The position numbers were made by a program, and so were the translations under genes. The notes beneath the pieces were generated by a model. That model searched no databases, was not told the DNA's origin, and was given only the letters and a program-made list of their open reading frames with translations. From Bryobacteraceae bacterium CoA2 C42 (GTDB lineage: Bacteria; Acidobacteriota; Terriglobia; Bryobacterales; Bryobacteraceae): a DNA stretch of 64,000 nucleotides. The stretch is from NCBI GenBank assembly GCA_019931245.1, contig JAINDL010000082.1:26299-90298 (forward strand), in the 5' to 3' direction. Position 1 is the stretch's first letter. Each line of letters starts with the position of its first letter. Below are positions 25,903 to 33,545 of this stretch, one piece after another.

Positions 25903-26954
25903 GGCGTGATTTCGGATTCGATCTTCTTGAGGGATCCCCAGGAGAGGCCTTGGCGAGCGGCGAGGAGCAGGCCGAAGGGGATAACTATTACCCAAGTAGA
26001 AAGCCAACAGGCAATCGCAATGCCCATGGCGGGAGCGGGGCTGACGGCGAAGAGTTGGGAGATGACGAGGAATCCGACGATTTGGGTTCCGCCGCCGATT
26101 CCGGGAATTTGGACGATGCCGCCGAAGGAGACGAAGCCTAGGTAGACGATGACATCCAGGGCGGAGAGGGAGTTGGTTTGCGGGAAGGACCAGAGGATGC
26201 AGGCGCAGGCACCGAGGATGGTAGCCCATTCGAGGAGGGTATAGAGAGCGATGAGGCCGATGTCGGCCGGGCGGGCGCAGGAGGCGAGGCCGAAGGCGAA
26301 ATTGGTGAGGACGGCGCTGATTTTAGTTTGGAGGGCGGGGGGCAGGAAGGCGAGGGACTCGCGGAGGCGATTCGCGAGGGTGTCGCCGCCGCGGGCGGCG
26401 GTGATAAGGATCAGGAGGCAGGCGGCGCACAGGAGGGAGATGAGGAGGCCGCCGGTTTGGAGGACCCATTGGAGGGCGGGGCCGACGGGGCGACCGGTGG
26501 GGTCAAAGGCGGCGAGGCCGATGCCGAACAGGATGAGGACGGCGAGGAGGTCGTAGACGCGTTCTAGGAACCAGGCGGCGATTTGGGAGGGGAGGGGAAC
26601 ATTTTCCGAGCGAGCGATGAGGTAGGGACGGACCAGTTCGCCGGGTCGGCCGAACAGGACGATGGCGGTGAAGCCGATGACGGTGTTGTTGAGGATGCGG
26701 CGAAGGGAGGAGCGGGTGGTGACGGGCCGGAGCATGATCTGCCAGCGGAGGGCGCGGGCGAGGTAGCTGGCGAGGACGATGGTAGCGCCGGGGAGCATCC
26801 AGCGCCAGTCGATTTCGTTATAGACTTGGGCTAGCGAGAGCCAGTCGAAGGCCGCCAGGCGGTGCCAGGAGGACCACAGGAGAACCGGCGCGAGCAGGGC
26901 GGCTGCGGCGACGACCCACCGGCGAAATTTGGGCAAGGAGAGAGAATCCGGCAA
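25899..26954 (-). CDS. Lysylphosphatidylglycerol-synthase TM region / UPF0104 flippase-like membrane protein
   Basis: A 351-residue integral membrane protein with about eight hydrophobic spans. The family marks are ALRWQIMLRPV, NNTVIGFTAIVLFGRPGELVRPYLIAR, FLERVYDLLAVLI and the C-terminal GIGGGTQIVGFLVIS. Members (AglD2/YbhN-like) are thought to flip or transport lipids. The start is read as TTG at 26954 because it begins the basic-hydrophobic N-terminus (SLPKFRRWVVAAAALLAPVLLW). It is coupled to nrdR. Divergent from the ECF sigma gene across 117 bp, in which a minus-strand TAAAAT and a plus-strand TACAAT are the only promoter-like hexamers noticed. Confidence 0.88.
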   Translation of the reverse strand: MPDSLSLPKFRRWVVAAAALLAPVLLWSSWHRLAAFDWLSLAQVYNEIDWRWMLPGATIVLASYLARALRWQIMLRPVTTRSSLRRILNNTVIGFTAIVLFGRPGELVRPYLIARSENVPLPSQIAAWFLERVYDLLAVLILFGIGLAAFDPTGRPVGPALQWVLQTGGLLISLLCAACLLILITAARGGDTLANRLRESLAFLPPALQTKISAVLTNFAFGLASCARPADIGLIALYTLLEWATILGACACILWSFPQTNSLSALDVIVYLGFVSFGGIVQIPGIGGGTQIVGFLVISQLFAVSPAPAMGIAIACWLSTWVIVIPFGLLLAARQGLSWGSLKKIESEITP

Positions 26955-27071
26955 AGCGGTAGCTACAATTTTAGGGCAAATGCAATTCGCGCGAACTAAT
27001 TATCCCAGATCTTCGTACTTGTTTTTGCGGGCCCGGTATCGGGCCAAAGACAGAGCACAGGACAAGGCGAA

Positions 27072-27737
27072 ATGGCACCGGCTGCTACAGTTGAGCAACG
27101 AATTTGGGCGGCCGCTCGAGGCTTGACGCCCCCTCTCGGCGGGAACCATCGCTTGGACCAGAGTTTCGACTTCGATTTACGGTTGGTGGAGCGCTGTCTG
27201 GCCGGCGAGGAGACGGCGTGGGAGGATCTCGTTAAGACGCACTCGCGCCGGGTGTATGCGATCTGTTACCGGTTTACGGGAACCGACAGCGAAGCGCAGG
27301 ATTTGACGCAGGAGGTGTTTCTCCGGCTGTTCAAGACGCTGCGGCTGTTTCGCGCAGGCGAGGGTTCCTTTGCGGTGTGGCTCGCGCGGATGACGCGGAA
27401 CCTGCTGATTGATCATTACCGGCGGACGAAGGCGAACCGGGTGACGGATTCGATTGAGGATCAGTTGCCGATGCTGGAGGCGCGGACGGCGGGACAAGGG
27501 GGCCGGGCGGACGGTTTGCTGGCGGGGCGGGAGGCGAGTGAACTGTTGCAGGCCGCGCTGCAGAAACTGTCGCCGGAGTTGCGGGAGGCGGTGATTTTGC
27601 GGGATCTCGAGGAGTTGGATTATAAAGAGATTGCGGCTGTTTTGAACGTTCCGGAGGGCACGGTGAAATCGCGGTTGAACCGGGGGCGGGCCGAACTGGC
27701 CCGGCTGCTGAAGAGGCATCAGGTGGCACTGGTATGA
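27072..27737 (+). CDS. ECF-type sigma-70 family RNA polymerase sigma factor
   Basis: A 221-residue sigma factor with only regions 2 and 4. Region 2: HSRRVYAICYRFTGTDSEAQDLTQEVFLRLFK (~57-88) and SFAVWLARMTRNLLIDHYRR. Region 4: LSPELREAVILRDLEELDYKEIAAVLNVPEGTVKSRLNRGR. The first ~35 residues are extra, so a start closer to residue 35 is possible. It is coupled by ATGA to a zinc-finger anti-sigma gene, the usual sigma/anti-sigma pair, and is followed by membrane envelope proteins that are likely targets or parts of the same response. Confidence 0.93.
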   Translation: MAPAATVEQRIWAAARGLTPPLGGNHRLDQSFDFDLRLVERCLAGEETAWEDLVKTHSRRVYAICYRFTGTDSEAQDLTQEVFLRLFKTLRLFRAGEGSFAVWLARMTRNLLIDHYRRTKANRVTDSIEDQLPMLEARTAGQGGRADGLLAGREASELLQAALQKLSPELREAVILRDLEELDYKEIAAVLNVPEGTVKSRLNRGRAELARLLKRHQVALV

Positions 27738-28354
27738 AACTGAACTGCGCCGAATTCGAAATCCTGCTCTGCGACGCCGTCGACGGCCAACTGCGCGGCG
27801 AGGCGCAGGAGGGGTTTGCAGCCCACCGCGACAGTTGCGCGGCGTGCCGCGAGTATGCGGTCGAGGTGCTGGGCGCGGCCGCGTTTCTGGAGCGGGTGGC
27901 GGCGGTGGAACCGCCCAAAGAGTTACTGACGAGGATTTTGTATGATCTGCCCGGGGGCGCGGCGCCGCGGCCAGGCGGGGCGGGCGGGCTGCGCGGCTTT
28001 CTCAACCGCTGGGTAGGTCCGGTGCTGGCGCCGAAGCTGGCGATGGGGATGGCGATGACGGTATTGTCGCTGTCCATGCTGGCGAGTGTGTTTAAAGTGC
28101 CGCTGCGTCCGTTGAGCGCGGCGGACCTGGACCCGATGAAGATTGTGGCGAACGTGGAAGACGAAGCGCACCGCGTCTGGAGCCGGGCGGTGAAGTATTA
28201 CGAAAACCTGCGGCTGGTCTTTGAGATTCAGAGCCGGCTGCAGGAGTGGACCGAGCAGGAAGAGCTGGAACGGCAGAACGAATTGCGGAGGCAGACGCAG
28301 AAGCTGACCGTACCCTCCGCGGCGCCCGCCAAAGGCGCGCAGGCCAAACAGTAG
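27734..28354 (+). CDS. Zinc-finger anti-sigma factor, membrane-anchored
   Basis: A 206-residue protein. The N-terminal ZAS-like domain holds Cys5, the HxxxCxxC motif (HRDSCAACREY at ~31-41) and acidic residues. One membrane span lies at about 98-117 (LAMGMAMTVLSLSMLASVF). A C-terminal domain of ~85 residues (KIVANVEDEAHRVWSRAVKYYENLR and a Gln/Glu/Arg-rich helix) ends the protein. It should hold the upstream ECF sigma factor at the membrane until a signal releases it. The ATGA overlap with the sigma gene supports 1:1 production. Confidence 0.88.
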   Translation: MKLNCAEFEILLCDAVDGQLRGEAQEGFAAHRDSCAACREYAVEVLGAAAFLERVAAVEPPKELLTRILYDLPGGAAPRPGGAGGLRGFLNRWVGPVLAPKLAMGMAMTVLSLSMLASVFKVPLRPLSAADLDPMKIVANVEDEAHRVWSRAVKYYENLRLVFEIQSRLQEWTEQEELERQNELRRQTQKLTVPSAAPAKGAQAKQ

Positions 28355-28370
28355 CAGGAGTTGGAAAACC

Positions 28371-29054
28371 ATGACTAGCGAACAGAAAGCACCACCGCCC
28401 CCGATGCCAACGGCGTTTTGCCGGATCTGCGGCAAAACGTTGGAGGCCGACGCGCAGAAGCTCGCTTTGGGTACGGTCTACTGTGCCGAGCATCTGCCCG
28501 CCGCCGAACCGACTGCGTCACCGTGGACGGTAGCGCCCACCGTGCCCCCGCCGCCTCCCGGCGCGGGGAATCAGAGCGGTTCGCCCGGTTTGGCGTTCCT
28601 GCTGGGTCTGTTGCCCGGAGTCGGCGCCATCTACAACGCACAGTATGCCAAGGGCTTGGTGCACGTTTTGATTTTCGGCACCCTGATCAGCCTGGCGAAC
28701 TCGCGAAGCATCGGGGAGTTGCAGCCTATCGTTGTGATGATGATCCCGGCGTGGGGGGTCTATCAGGCGTTTGAGGCGTATCACACGGCGCGGCGCCGGC
28801 TGGCCGGCGAGCTGGTGGACGAGTTTTCCGGGCTGGTGGATGCGCGGACCGGGCAGGCCGGACTACCGATCGGGCCGTTGGTGTTGATCGGCCTGGGGAC
28901 GATCTTCCTGCTGCACAACTTTGAGCTGGTGCGGTTAGCCGAGTTGTTCAAGTTCTGGCCGGTGGGCCTGATTGGCCTGGGGGCGTATCTGCTCTATCGA
29001 CGGATGCAGCCGGCGACCCCGGCGCCGAGCGAGGAGGTGCGCCGTGACCAGTAA
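28371..29054 (+). CDS. Membrane protein with N-terminal zinc-ribbon-like motif and LiaF-type TM region
   Basis: A 227-residue protein. Residues ~17-41 form a possible B-box/zinc site (CRICGKTLEAD … VYCAEHL). A Pro-rich linker leads to hydrophobic spans (LAFLLGLLPGVGAIYNAQYAKG, HVLIFGTLISL, IVVMMIPAWGVYQAF) and a C-terminal LiaI/LiaF-like pair (IGPLVLIGLGTIFLLHNF, FKFWPVGLIGLGAYLLYRRM). It is probably an inner-membrane protein of the envelope-stress module set by the upstream sigma/anti-sigma pair. Confidence 0.78.
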   Translation: MTSEQKAPPPPMPTAFCRICGKTLEADAQKLALGTVYCAEHLPAAEPTASPWTVAPTVPPPPPGAGNQSGSPGLAFLLGLLPGVGAIYNAQYAKGLVHVLIFGTLISLANSRSIGELQPIVVMMIPAWGVYQAFEAYHTARRRLAGELVDEFSGLVDARTGQAGLPIGPLVLIGLGTIFLLHNFELVRLAELFKFWPVGLIGLGAYLLYRRMQPATPAPSEEVRRDQ

Positions 29055-29232
29055 CCTTTGCCGGGCGATACGCGGGCCGATCGTTCTGATCACCATCGGG
29101 GTTTTGTTCGCGATGGATCAGGCGGGAAGCTTTGGCGTCCGGCAGTCGTGGCCGGTCCTGCTGGTGGTGCTGGGCGTGCTGAAGCTGGGCGAACGGCTGA
29201 CGGCGGCGCCGCCGGCGGCGGGGGGGAACTAA
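29044..29232 (+). CDS. Small LiaI/LiaF-TM-like membrane protein
   Basis: A 62-residue product starting at a GTG that overlaps the previous gene by 11 bp, with GGAGG six bases upstream. It is essentially two hydrophobic stretches (GPIVLITIGVLFAMDQ and SWPVLLVVLGVLKLGERL) in the same pattern as the C-terminal pair of the preceding protein and the N-terminus of the next. It looks like one unit of the DUF5668/LiaF-like transmembrane module, and is easily missed because of the GTG start and size. Confidence 0.75.
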   Translation: MTSNLCRAIRGPIVLITIGVLFAMDQAGSFGVRQSWPVLLVVLGVLKLGERLTAAPPAAGGN

Positions 29233-29235
29233 ACC

Positions 29236-30660
29236 ATGCGGCGCCCCTCTCTGCTGGGACCGATCGTATTGATCGTCATTGGGCTGCTGTTCCTCCTGCG
29301 GAACTTTCTGCCCGAGTTGCAGTTGTTCGATCTGTTGACCCGCTACTGGCCTTACGGGCTGATTGCCTGGGGCGTGGTCCGTCTGGGCGAGGTGCTGCTG
29401 GGGCGCCGGGGGGATGACCGGGGCGTCTCGGGCGGAGAGTGGGTGCTGGTGGTGCTGTTGTGCCTGGCCGGTTCGGGGCTTCATTGGGGCAGGCAGCAGA
29501 GCAGTTGGTGGAGCAACCGGATCGCGCAGGGTACCTGGGAGCTGTTTGGGGAGTCTTATGAGTTTCCGGTGAACGGTTCGCTCGAAGCGGGGAAGACACC
29601 ACGGATTCTGATTGACAACGCGCGGGGAGACACGCGGGTCACCGGGAGCGATATTGAGCAGGTGCGGATGACCGGGACCAGAAGCATCCGGGCGCTGAAC
29701 CAGGAAGCGGCCAACCGGGATGACCGGGCGACGGCGGTGCAGATTGTCCGCGAGGGAGACACGATTGTCATCCGGTCGACGCTCGACCGGAGCGGGACCG
29801 GACCGCAGGGTCGGGCGGATCTGGAGATTCAGGTGCCGCGCGGGGCGCGCGTCGAGACGCGGGGGCGGTCCGGGGATTTTGACCTCGACAATGTAGACGG
29901 CGATGTGGAGATCAGCAGCGAGAACGCGGGGGTGCGGCTCGCAAACCTGGGGGGGAATGTGCGGATTGACCTGCTGCGGAGCGATCTGGTGCGGGCGGTG
30001 GGGGTCAAGGGGAATGTGGAGGTAAAGGGCCGGGGCGATGAGGTGGAGTTGGACAATATTGGCGGGACGGCGACGGTGAACGGGACGTTTTCGGGGGATA
30101 TCGAGTTCCGGAAGATCGCCCGGCAGCTGCGGTTCGAAAGCCAGTCGACCAGTCTGCAGGTGGAAAACGTCGTGGGGACGTTGCGGCTTTCGGGCGGCGA
30201 GTTGACCGGGAGCGACGTCACGGGTCCGCTGGTGCTGCGGGCGAAATCGAAGGACGTGGAGTTGAACGGGTTTACCGGGGCGGTGTCGGTGGAGGTGGAT
30301 CGGGGCGATGTGACGCTCCGGCCGGCGGGGATCGCCTTCGGGAAAGTGGCCGCGATGACCAAGGCAGGGGACGTGGAACTGGTGCTGCCGGCGGCGGCGA
30401 AGTTCGCCATCGCGGCCAGGACGCGGCGCGGCGAGGTGACCAACGACTACGGCCCGCCGCTGCGGATGACGAACGAAGAGCGGGGCGGGAGCCTGGAGGG
30501 GAGCGCCGGGGACGGTCCGCGAGTGGTGCTGGAGACGGACCGCGGCGACATCCGCGTGCGGAAGGGCGAAGGGCGGCCGGCACCGGCGATAGTGGAGAAG
30601 CCGCTGGACTCTCCAGCGCCGCCGGCCACCCCGCTTCCCTTACAGCGCAGTGTGCAGTAG
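29236..30660 (+). CDS. LiaF-like TM region plus DUF4097 beta-helical (adhesin-like) domain
   Basis: A 474-residue protein. Three hydrophobic spans at the N-terminus (LLGPIVLIVIGLLFLLRNFL, RYWPYGLIAWGVVRLGEVLL, WVLVVLLCLAGSGLH) are followed by a long repetitive beta region (~115-440) with GDFDLDNVDGDVEISSENAG, GNVRIDLLRSD, DVELNGFTGAVSVEVDRGDV and GEVTNDYGPPL, the DUF4097/DUF2154 solenoid. It ends in a Pro-rich tail. Related LiaF/LiaG proteins sense or buffer envelope damage. Probably the main extracytoplasmic component of this sigma-factor-linked operon. Confidence 0.85.
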   Translation: MRRPSLLGPIVLIVIGLLFLLRNFLPELQLFDLLTRYWPYGLIAWGVVRLGEVLLGRRGDDRGVSGGEWVLVVLLCLAGSGLHWGRQQSSWWSNRIAQGTWELFGESYEFPVNGSLEAGKTPRILIDNARGDTRVTGSDIEQVRMTGTRSIRALNQEAANRDDRATAVQIVREGDTIVIRSTLDRSGTGPQGRADLEIQVPRGARVETRGRSGDFDLDNVDGDVEISSENAGVRLANLGGNVRIDLLRSDLVRAVGVKGNVEVKGRGDEVELDNIGGTATVNGTFSGDIEFRKIARQLRFESQSTSLQVENVVGTLRLSGGELTGSDVTGPLVLRAKSKDVELNGFTGAVSVEVDRGDVTLRPAGIAFGKVAAMTKAGDVELVLPAAAKFAIAARTRRGEVTNDYGPPLRMTNEERGGSLEGSAGDGPRVVLETDRGDIRVRKGEGRPAPAIVEKPLDSPAPPATPLPLQRSVQ

Positions 30661-30671
30661 ACTGTCGGGCG

Positions 30672-31133
30672 ATGCTGCGACGTAATCTCTTGTTTATTAG
30701 CGGAGCCGGACTGCTGGCTCAGGATAAGGTAGACCGGGCCATTGGTAAATGGCGTTATCTGCGGGAGATTTCGAGTTACGAGTCCGGGCCCGGGCCGAAG
30801 GAGTCCCAACGGCAATGGGTGCGGGACGGGGACGGGGTGCGGTTCCTGCACGATGGCACTAACATGGACGGCACGCCGTTCCATACGGAGTTCCGGGCTA
30901 AGTACGATGGCCAGCAGTATCCGTTCACGGGCGGCACGTTATACAACTCCGTGGCGTTGACCTGGCGGAGTCCGAACCGGGTGGATCAGGTGTTCGAGCT
31001 CGACGGGAAGGTGACGGTGCGGACGACGCGGACGATTTCGCCGGACGGGAAGCGGATGTCGATTATCGCGCGGGGGACGCTGCCGACGGGCAAGCCGTTT
31101 GTGAACCGGATGGTGTACGAACGGGTGAAGTAG
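30672..31133 (+). CDS. Conserved small protein, unknown function, possibly exported
   Basis: A 153-residue product. The N-terminus (MLRRNLLFISGAGLLAQDK) is a short leader-like sequence, and the rest reads as a lipocalin-like beta pattern: AIGKWRYLREISSYESGPGPKESQRQW, FHTEFRAKYDGQQYPFTGG, ALTWRSPNRVDQVFE and KVTVRTTRTISPDGKRMSII. Acidobacterial secreted proteins of this design measure ~150 residues; no activity is known. A TAGACT hexamer, which includes the stop of the upstream gene, ends 8 nt before the ATG. The stop abuts the convergent nucleoside-hydrolase-like gene. Confidence 0.7.
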   Translation: MLRRNLLFISGAGLLAQDKVDRAIGKWRYLREISSYESGPGPKESQRQWVRDGDGVRFLHDGTNMDGTPFHTEFRAKYDGQQYPFTGGTLYNSVALTWRSPNRVDQVFELDGKVTVRTTRTISPDGKRMSIIARGTLPTGKPFVNRMVYERVK

Positions 31134-32195
31134 TCAGGGATTGGCGGGATCGGGTTTGGCGGGATCGGGTTTGGCGGGATCGGGTTTGGCGGGATCGGGC
31201 TTGGCGGGATCGGGCTTGGCGGGATCGACCACCGGCGGACGGCGGCGGCGCGGGGCACGCGGCACGGGCTTGGCGCTCGCGAGAGTCGTCATGGTTTCAA
31301 GCAGGGCCGTCTTCTGCGCGGAGTCAACCTGCAGCAGTTGGTGCTGCCCGGCGCCGGCCTTCCAAACGAGGGTATGACGGGACGAGAGCGTAGCGAGGCC
31401 GGGGGCGGAGAGCGTGAAATACGGCTCCAGCTTGACGGCAGCGAGGACGGCGGCGACGGCGGCCGTCGGGGCATCGTAAGGCATCGACTGCGCGGCGCGG
31501 TAGGCGTCGGCGATGGGATGGGTCTCCGACCAGGCGAAGTTGGTTTCGAGCGCCGCAGCGGGGAACTTGAGGCTGGCGCCCAGTTCCGGGGTGACGATAT
31601 AGAGGGGCGCGGGCCATTCGGCGAGCAGCTTTTGCGCCGCGGCGGGATCGGCGCCGAGGCGGTCCGGAGCCCAGACGAGGGCGCGAGTTTTCTGCTTGAT
31701 CAGCTCTTTGGCGCCGGGCAGGCTGAGGACACCGGCGAGGTTGGTGGCGGGTCCAGCGAGGACCGTGACGCAGTTCTGGTCGTACTGCGAGGTGTAAGCG
31801 TTGCGAAGGACGGCGTGGACGTCGGCGGTGTCGTTCAACTGCAAGATGCCGTGGTTGTAAACGGGCTTGCCTTCGGGGTTTTTGCGGCCGAGGACGGCGT
31901 CGAGCAGCGGGGTGGATTCGGTGGATTTCCCGGCGATGGACATGCCTACGGGTAAGCCGCGGCCAACGGCGCCGAAATCGGCACTGACGGTGCCGGCGTA
32001 GAAACGGGCGATAACCTCGGCCATGGCGGCCGAAGCAAGGCTGTGTTTCGAGACCGTGGTGGCCACGACGCGGCACTCGTTCTTGCCATCCATTCCATAG
32101 AGGACGGCAAGGGCGAGGACGGCGTCGATGGCATTACCGAGGTCGGCGTCGAAGATGACGCCCAGGGGGGGCTTGGCCGCGCCGATGGCTTGCAT
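31134..32195 (-). CDS. Nucleoside-hydrolase-like (IUNH) protein with degenerate metal motif and DPAKP tail
   Basis: A 353-residue protein. The family's N-terminal metal motif, DTDMGNDIDDALAL in close relatives, is here IFDADLGNAIDAVLAL: the first two Asp and the 'IDA' Asp remain but the other two positions are Ala. Other features fit the family (VLAGPATNLAGVLSLPG, a C-terminal DAPTAAVAAVLAAV). The last ~32 residues are five DPAKP and one DPANP after a basic stretch (RAPRRRRPP). Hydrolysis of nucleosides is therefore uncertain. No signal peptide is evident. It lies 6 bp after the DUF1552 gene and is probably cotranscribed. Confidence 0.8.
   Translation of the reverse strand: MQAIGAAKPPLGVIFDADLGNAIDAVLALAVLYGMDGKNECRVVATTVSKHSLASAAMAEVIARFYAGTVSADFGAVGRGLPVGMSIAGKSTESTPLLDAVLGRKNPEGKPVYNHGILQLNDTADVHAVLRNAYTSQYDQNCVTVLAGPATNLAGVLSLPGAKELIKQKTRALVWAPDRLGADPAAAQKLLAEWPAPLYIVTPELGASLKFPAAALETNFAWSETHPIADAYRAAQSMPYDAPTAAVAAVLAAVKLEPYFTLSAPGLATLSSRHTLVWKAGAGQHQLLQVDSAQKTALLETMTTLASAKPVPRAPRRRRPPVVDPAKPDPAKPDPAKPDPAKPDPAKPDPANP
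31137..31226. repeat. Six in-frame 15-bp repeats (minus strand encodes DPAKP/DPANP)
   Basis: Six units of the form gggNttggcgggatc without gaps. The three units at 31152-31196 have N = t in gggtttggc, the next two (31197-31226) have c, and the one nearest the stop has a. The units vary by single bases only, so the array probably expanded recently. It codes the C-terminal tail of the nucleoside-hydrolase-like protein. Confidence 0.9.
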
Positions 32196-32201
32196 GGGGG
32201 C

Positions 32202-33545
32202 TTAGCTCAGGTTCAATCCGTCGAGGCGGCCGGTGGACTCGCCGAAGTGTTCGACGTTGACGCCCATGCGGTCCATCATGGTGAGATACATGTTCGAGAT
32301 GGGGGTCTCTTTGCGGTAAACGATCCGGCGGCCGGTTTTGAAGGCGCCGCCCGCTTTACCGAACATGAGCGTGGGCAGATCTTCGTGGTTGTGCCGGTTG
32401 CCGTCGGACAGGCCAGCGCCGTAGACGATCATCGAGTTATCGAGGACGTTCGAGTCGCCTTCCTTGGCGGCCTTCAGCTTTTCGAGCCAGCCGGCGAACT
32501 GCTTGACGTGATAGGTGTTGATCTGGGCGACCTTCTCGATCGAGGCCGGGTTGAACAGGTGGTGGGTGAGCGGGTGGTGGCCGTCCGAGATGCCGATTTC
32601 GCGATAGGAGCGCGAGGTGCCTTCGCGGGTGACGAGGAAGGTGACGACGCGGGTCATGTCGGCTTGGAAGGCGACGGTGATCATGTCCGTCATCAGCTTA
32701 AAGTGTTCGGCGAAGTCGGCCGGGATGCCGTAGGGCTTTTCGATGCCGGGGTCGATTTGGGCGGTATCGTTTTCGGCCTTTTCGAGCTGCTTTTCGATAG
32801 CGCGGATGGAGGACAGGTACTCGTCGAGTTTGCGGCGGTCGGTGGGGCCGAGGTTGGACTGGAGCTTGCGCGTATCGTCGGTGACGAAATCGATGATGCT
32901 GCGGCGGAACTTGCCCTGGCGGGCGCGGGCTTCGGGGCTAAGGATCTGGCCGGTGCCGAACAGGCGCTCAAACAGCGCGCGCGGGTTGAGGATGGGCGGC
33001 ATGGGCTGCGTTTCGCTGCGCCAGGCGAGGTTGTTGGTGTAGGCGCAGGAGTAGCCCGAGTCGCAGTCGCCGGCTTGGCGGCCGTCTTCGAGGCCGACTT
33101 CGAGCGAGGCGAAGCGCGTCTGGCTGCCGACTTTGTTGGCGACGATCTGGTCGCAGGTGATGCCGGCTTTAATGTCGACGGCGGTTTTCCGGGGCTGAAT
33201 GCCGCTGAGATAGCCGCCGCAGCAGCGGCCGTGGTCGCCGGCGCCGTCGAGCAGGGCGCGGCCGCCGTTGTGAGTCAGGTTGCCGAGGTGCAGCATATCG
33301 CCCTCAAAGCCATCGAGCGGCTTGAGCAGGCGGGGCAGCTCACCGAGCGAGCCTTCGGGGACGTTCCAGAGCTTGTGGTCGACGATGCCGTTGGGCACGT
33401 AGACGAAGGCCATGCGGACCGGCTTCTTGCCAGGCAGCTGGCTCGACGCGAGGGCGGGGGCCATGGCGTCCATGGCCGGGAGGGCGATGGCGGCGCCGAG
33501 GCCGCGGAGGAGGGTACGACGGGGAAGAGCTTTGCGGGTGATCAT
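32202..33545 (-). CDS. DUF1552 domain-containing exported protein
   Basis: A 447-residue protein. The leader ITRKALPRRTLLRGLGAAIALPAMDAM carries a twin-arginine (RRTLLRG) motif. The body matches DUF1552: RMAFVYVPNGIVDHKLW, LHLGNLTHNGGRALLDGAGDHGRC, YSCAYTNNLAWRSETQPMPP, RVVTFLVTREGTSRSYREIG and NSMIVYGAGLSDGNRHNHEDLP. In Planctomycetes and Acidobacteriota it is nearly always next to a DUF1592 cytochrome protein, as here; the pair's function is unknown but linked to secreted, haem-containing machinery. It overlaps the DUF1592 gene by ATGA. Confidence 0.92.
   Translation of the reverse strand: MITRKALPRRTLLRGLGAAIALPAMDAMAPALASSQLPGKKPVRMAFVYVPNGIVDHKLWNVPEGSLGELPRLLKPLDGFEGDMLHLGNLTHNGGRALLDGAGDHGRCCGGYLSGIQPRKTAVDIKAGITCDQIVANKVGSQTRFASLEVGLEDGRQAGDCDSGYSCAYTNNLAWRSETQPMPPILNPRALFERLFGTGQILSPEARARQGKFRRSIIDFVTDDTRKLQSNLGPTDRRKLDEYLSSIRAIEKQLEKAENDTAQIDPGIEKPYGIPADFAEHFKLMTDMITVAFQADMTRVVTFLVTREGTSRSYREIGISDGHHPLTHHLFNPASIEKVAQINTYHVKQFAGWLEKLKAAKEGDSNVLDNSMIVYGAGLSDGNRHNHEDLPTLMFGKAGGAFKTGRRIVYRKETPISNMYLTMMDRMGVNVEHFGESTGRLDGLNLS

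Noticed and set aside
27150..27155. Alternative TTG start for the ECF sigma factor near residue 28
   Set aside because: It would give a more typical N-terminus but has no Shine-Dalgarno or -10 at the expected distance; kept as the first ATG with a note.
31137..31226. Possible CRISPR or regulatory repeat array
   Set aside because: The 15-bp units have no spacers and are in frame, encoding DPAKP; a coding tandem repeat explains them.
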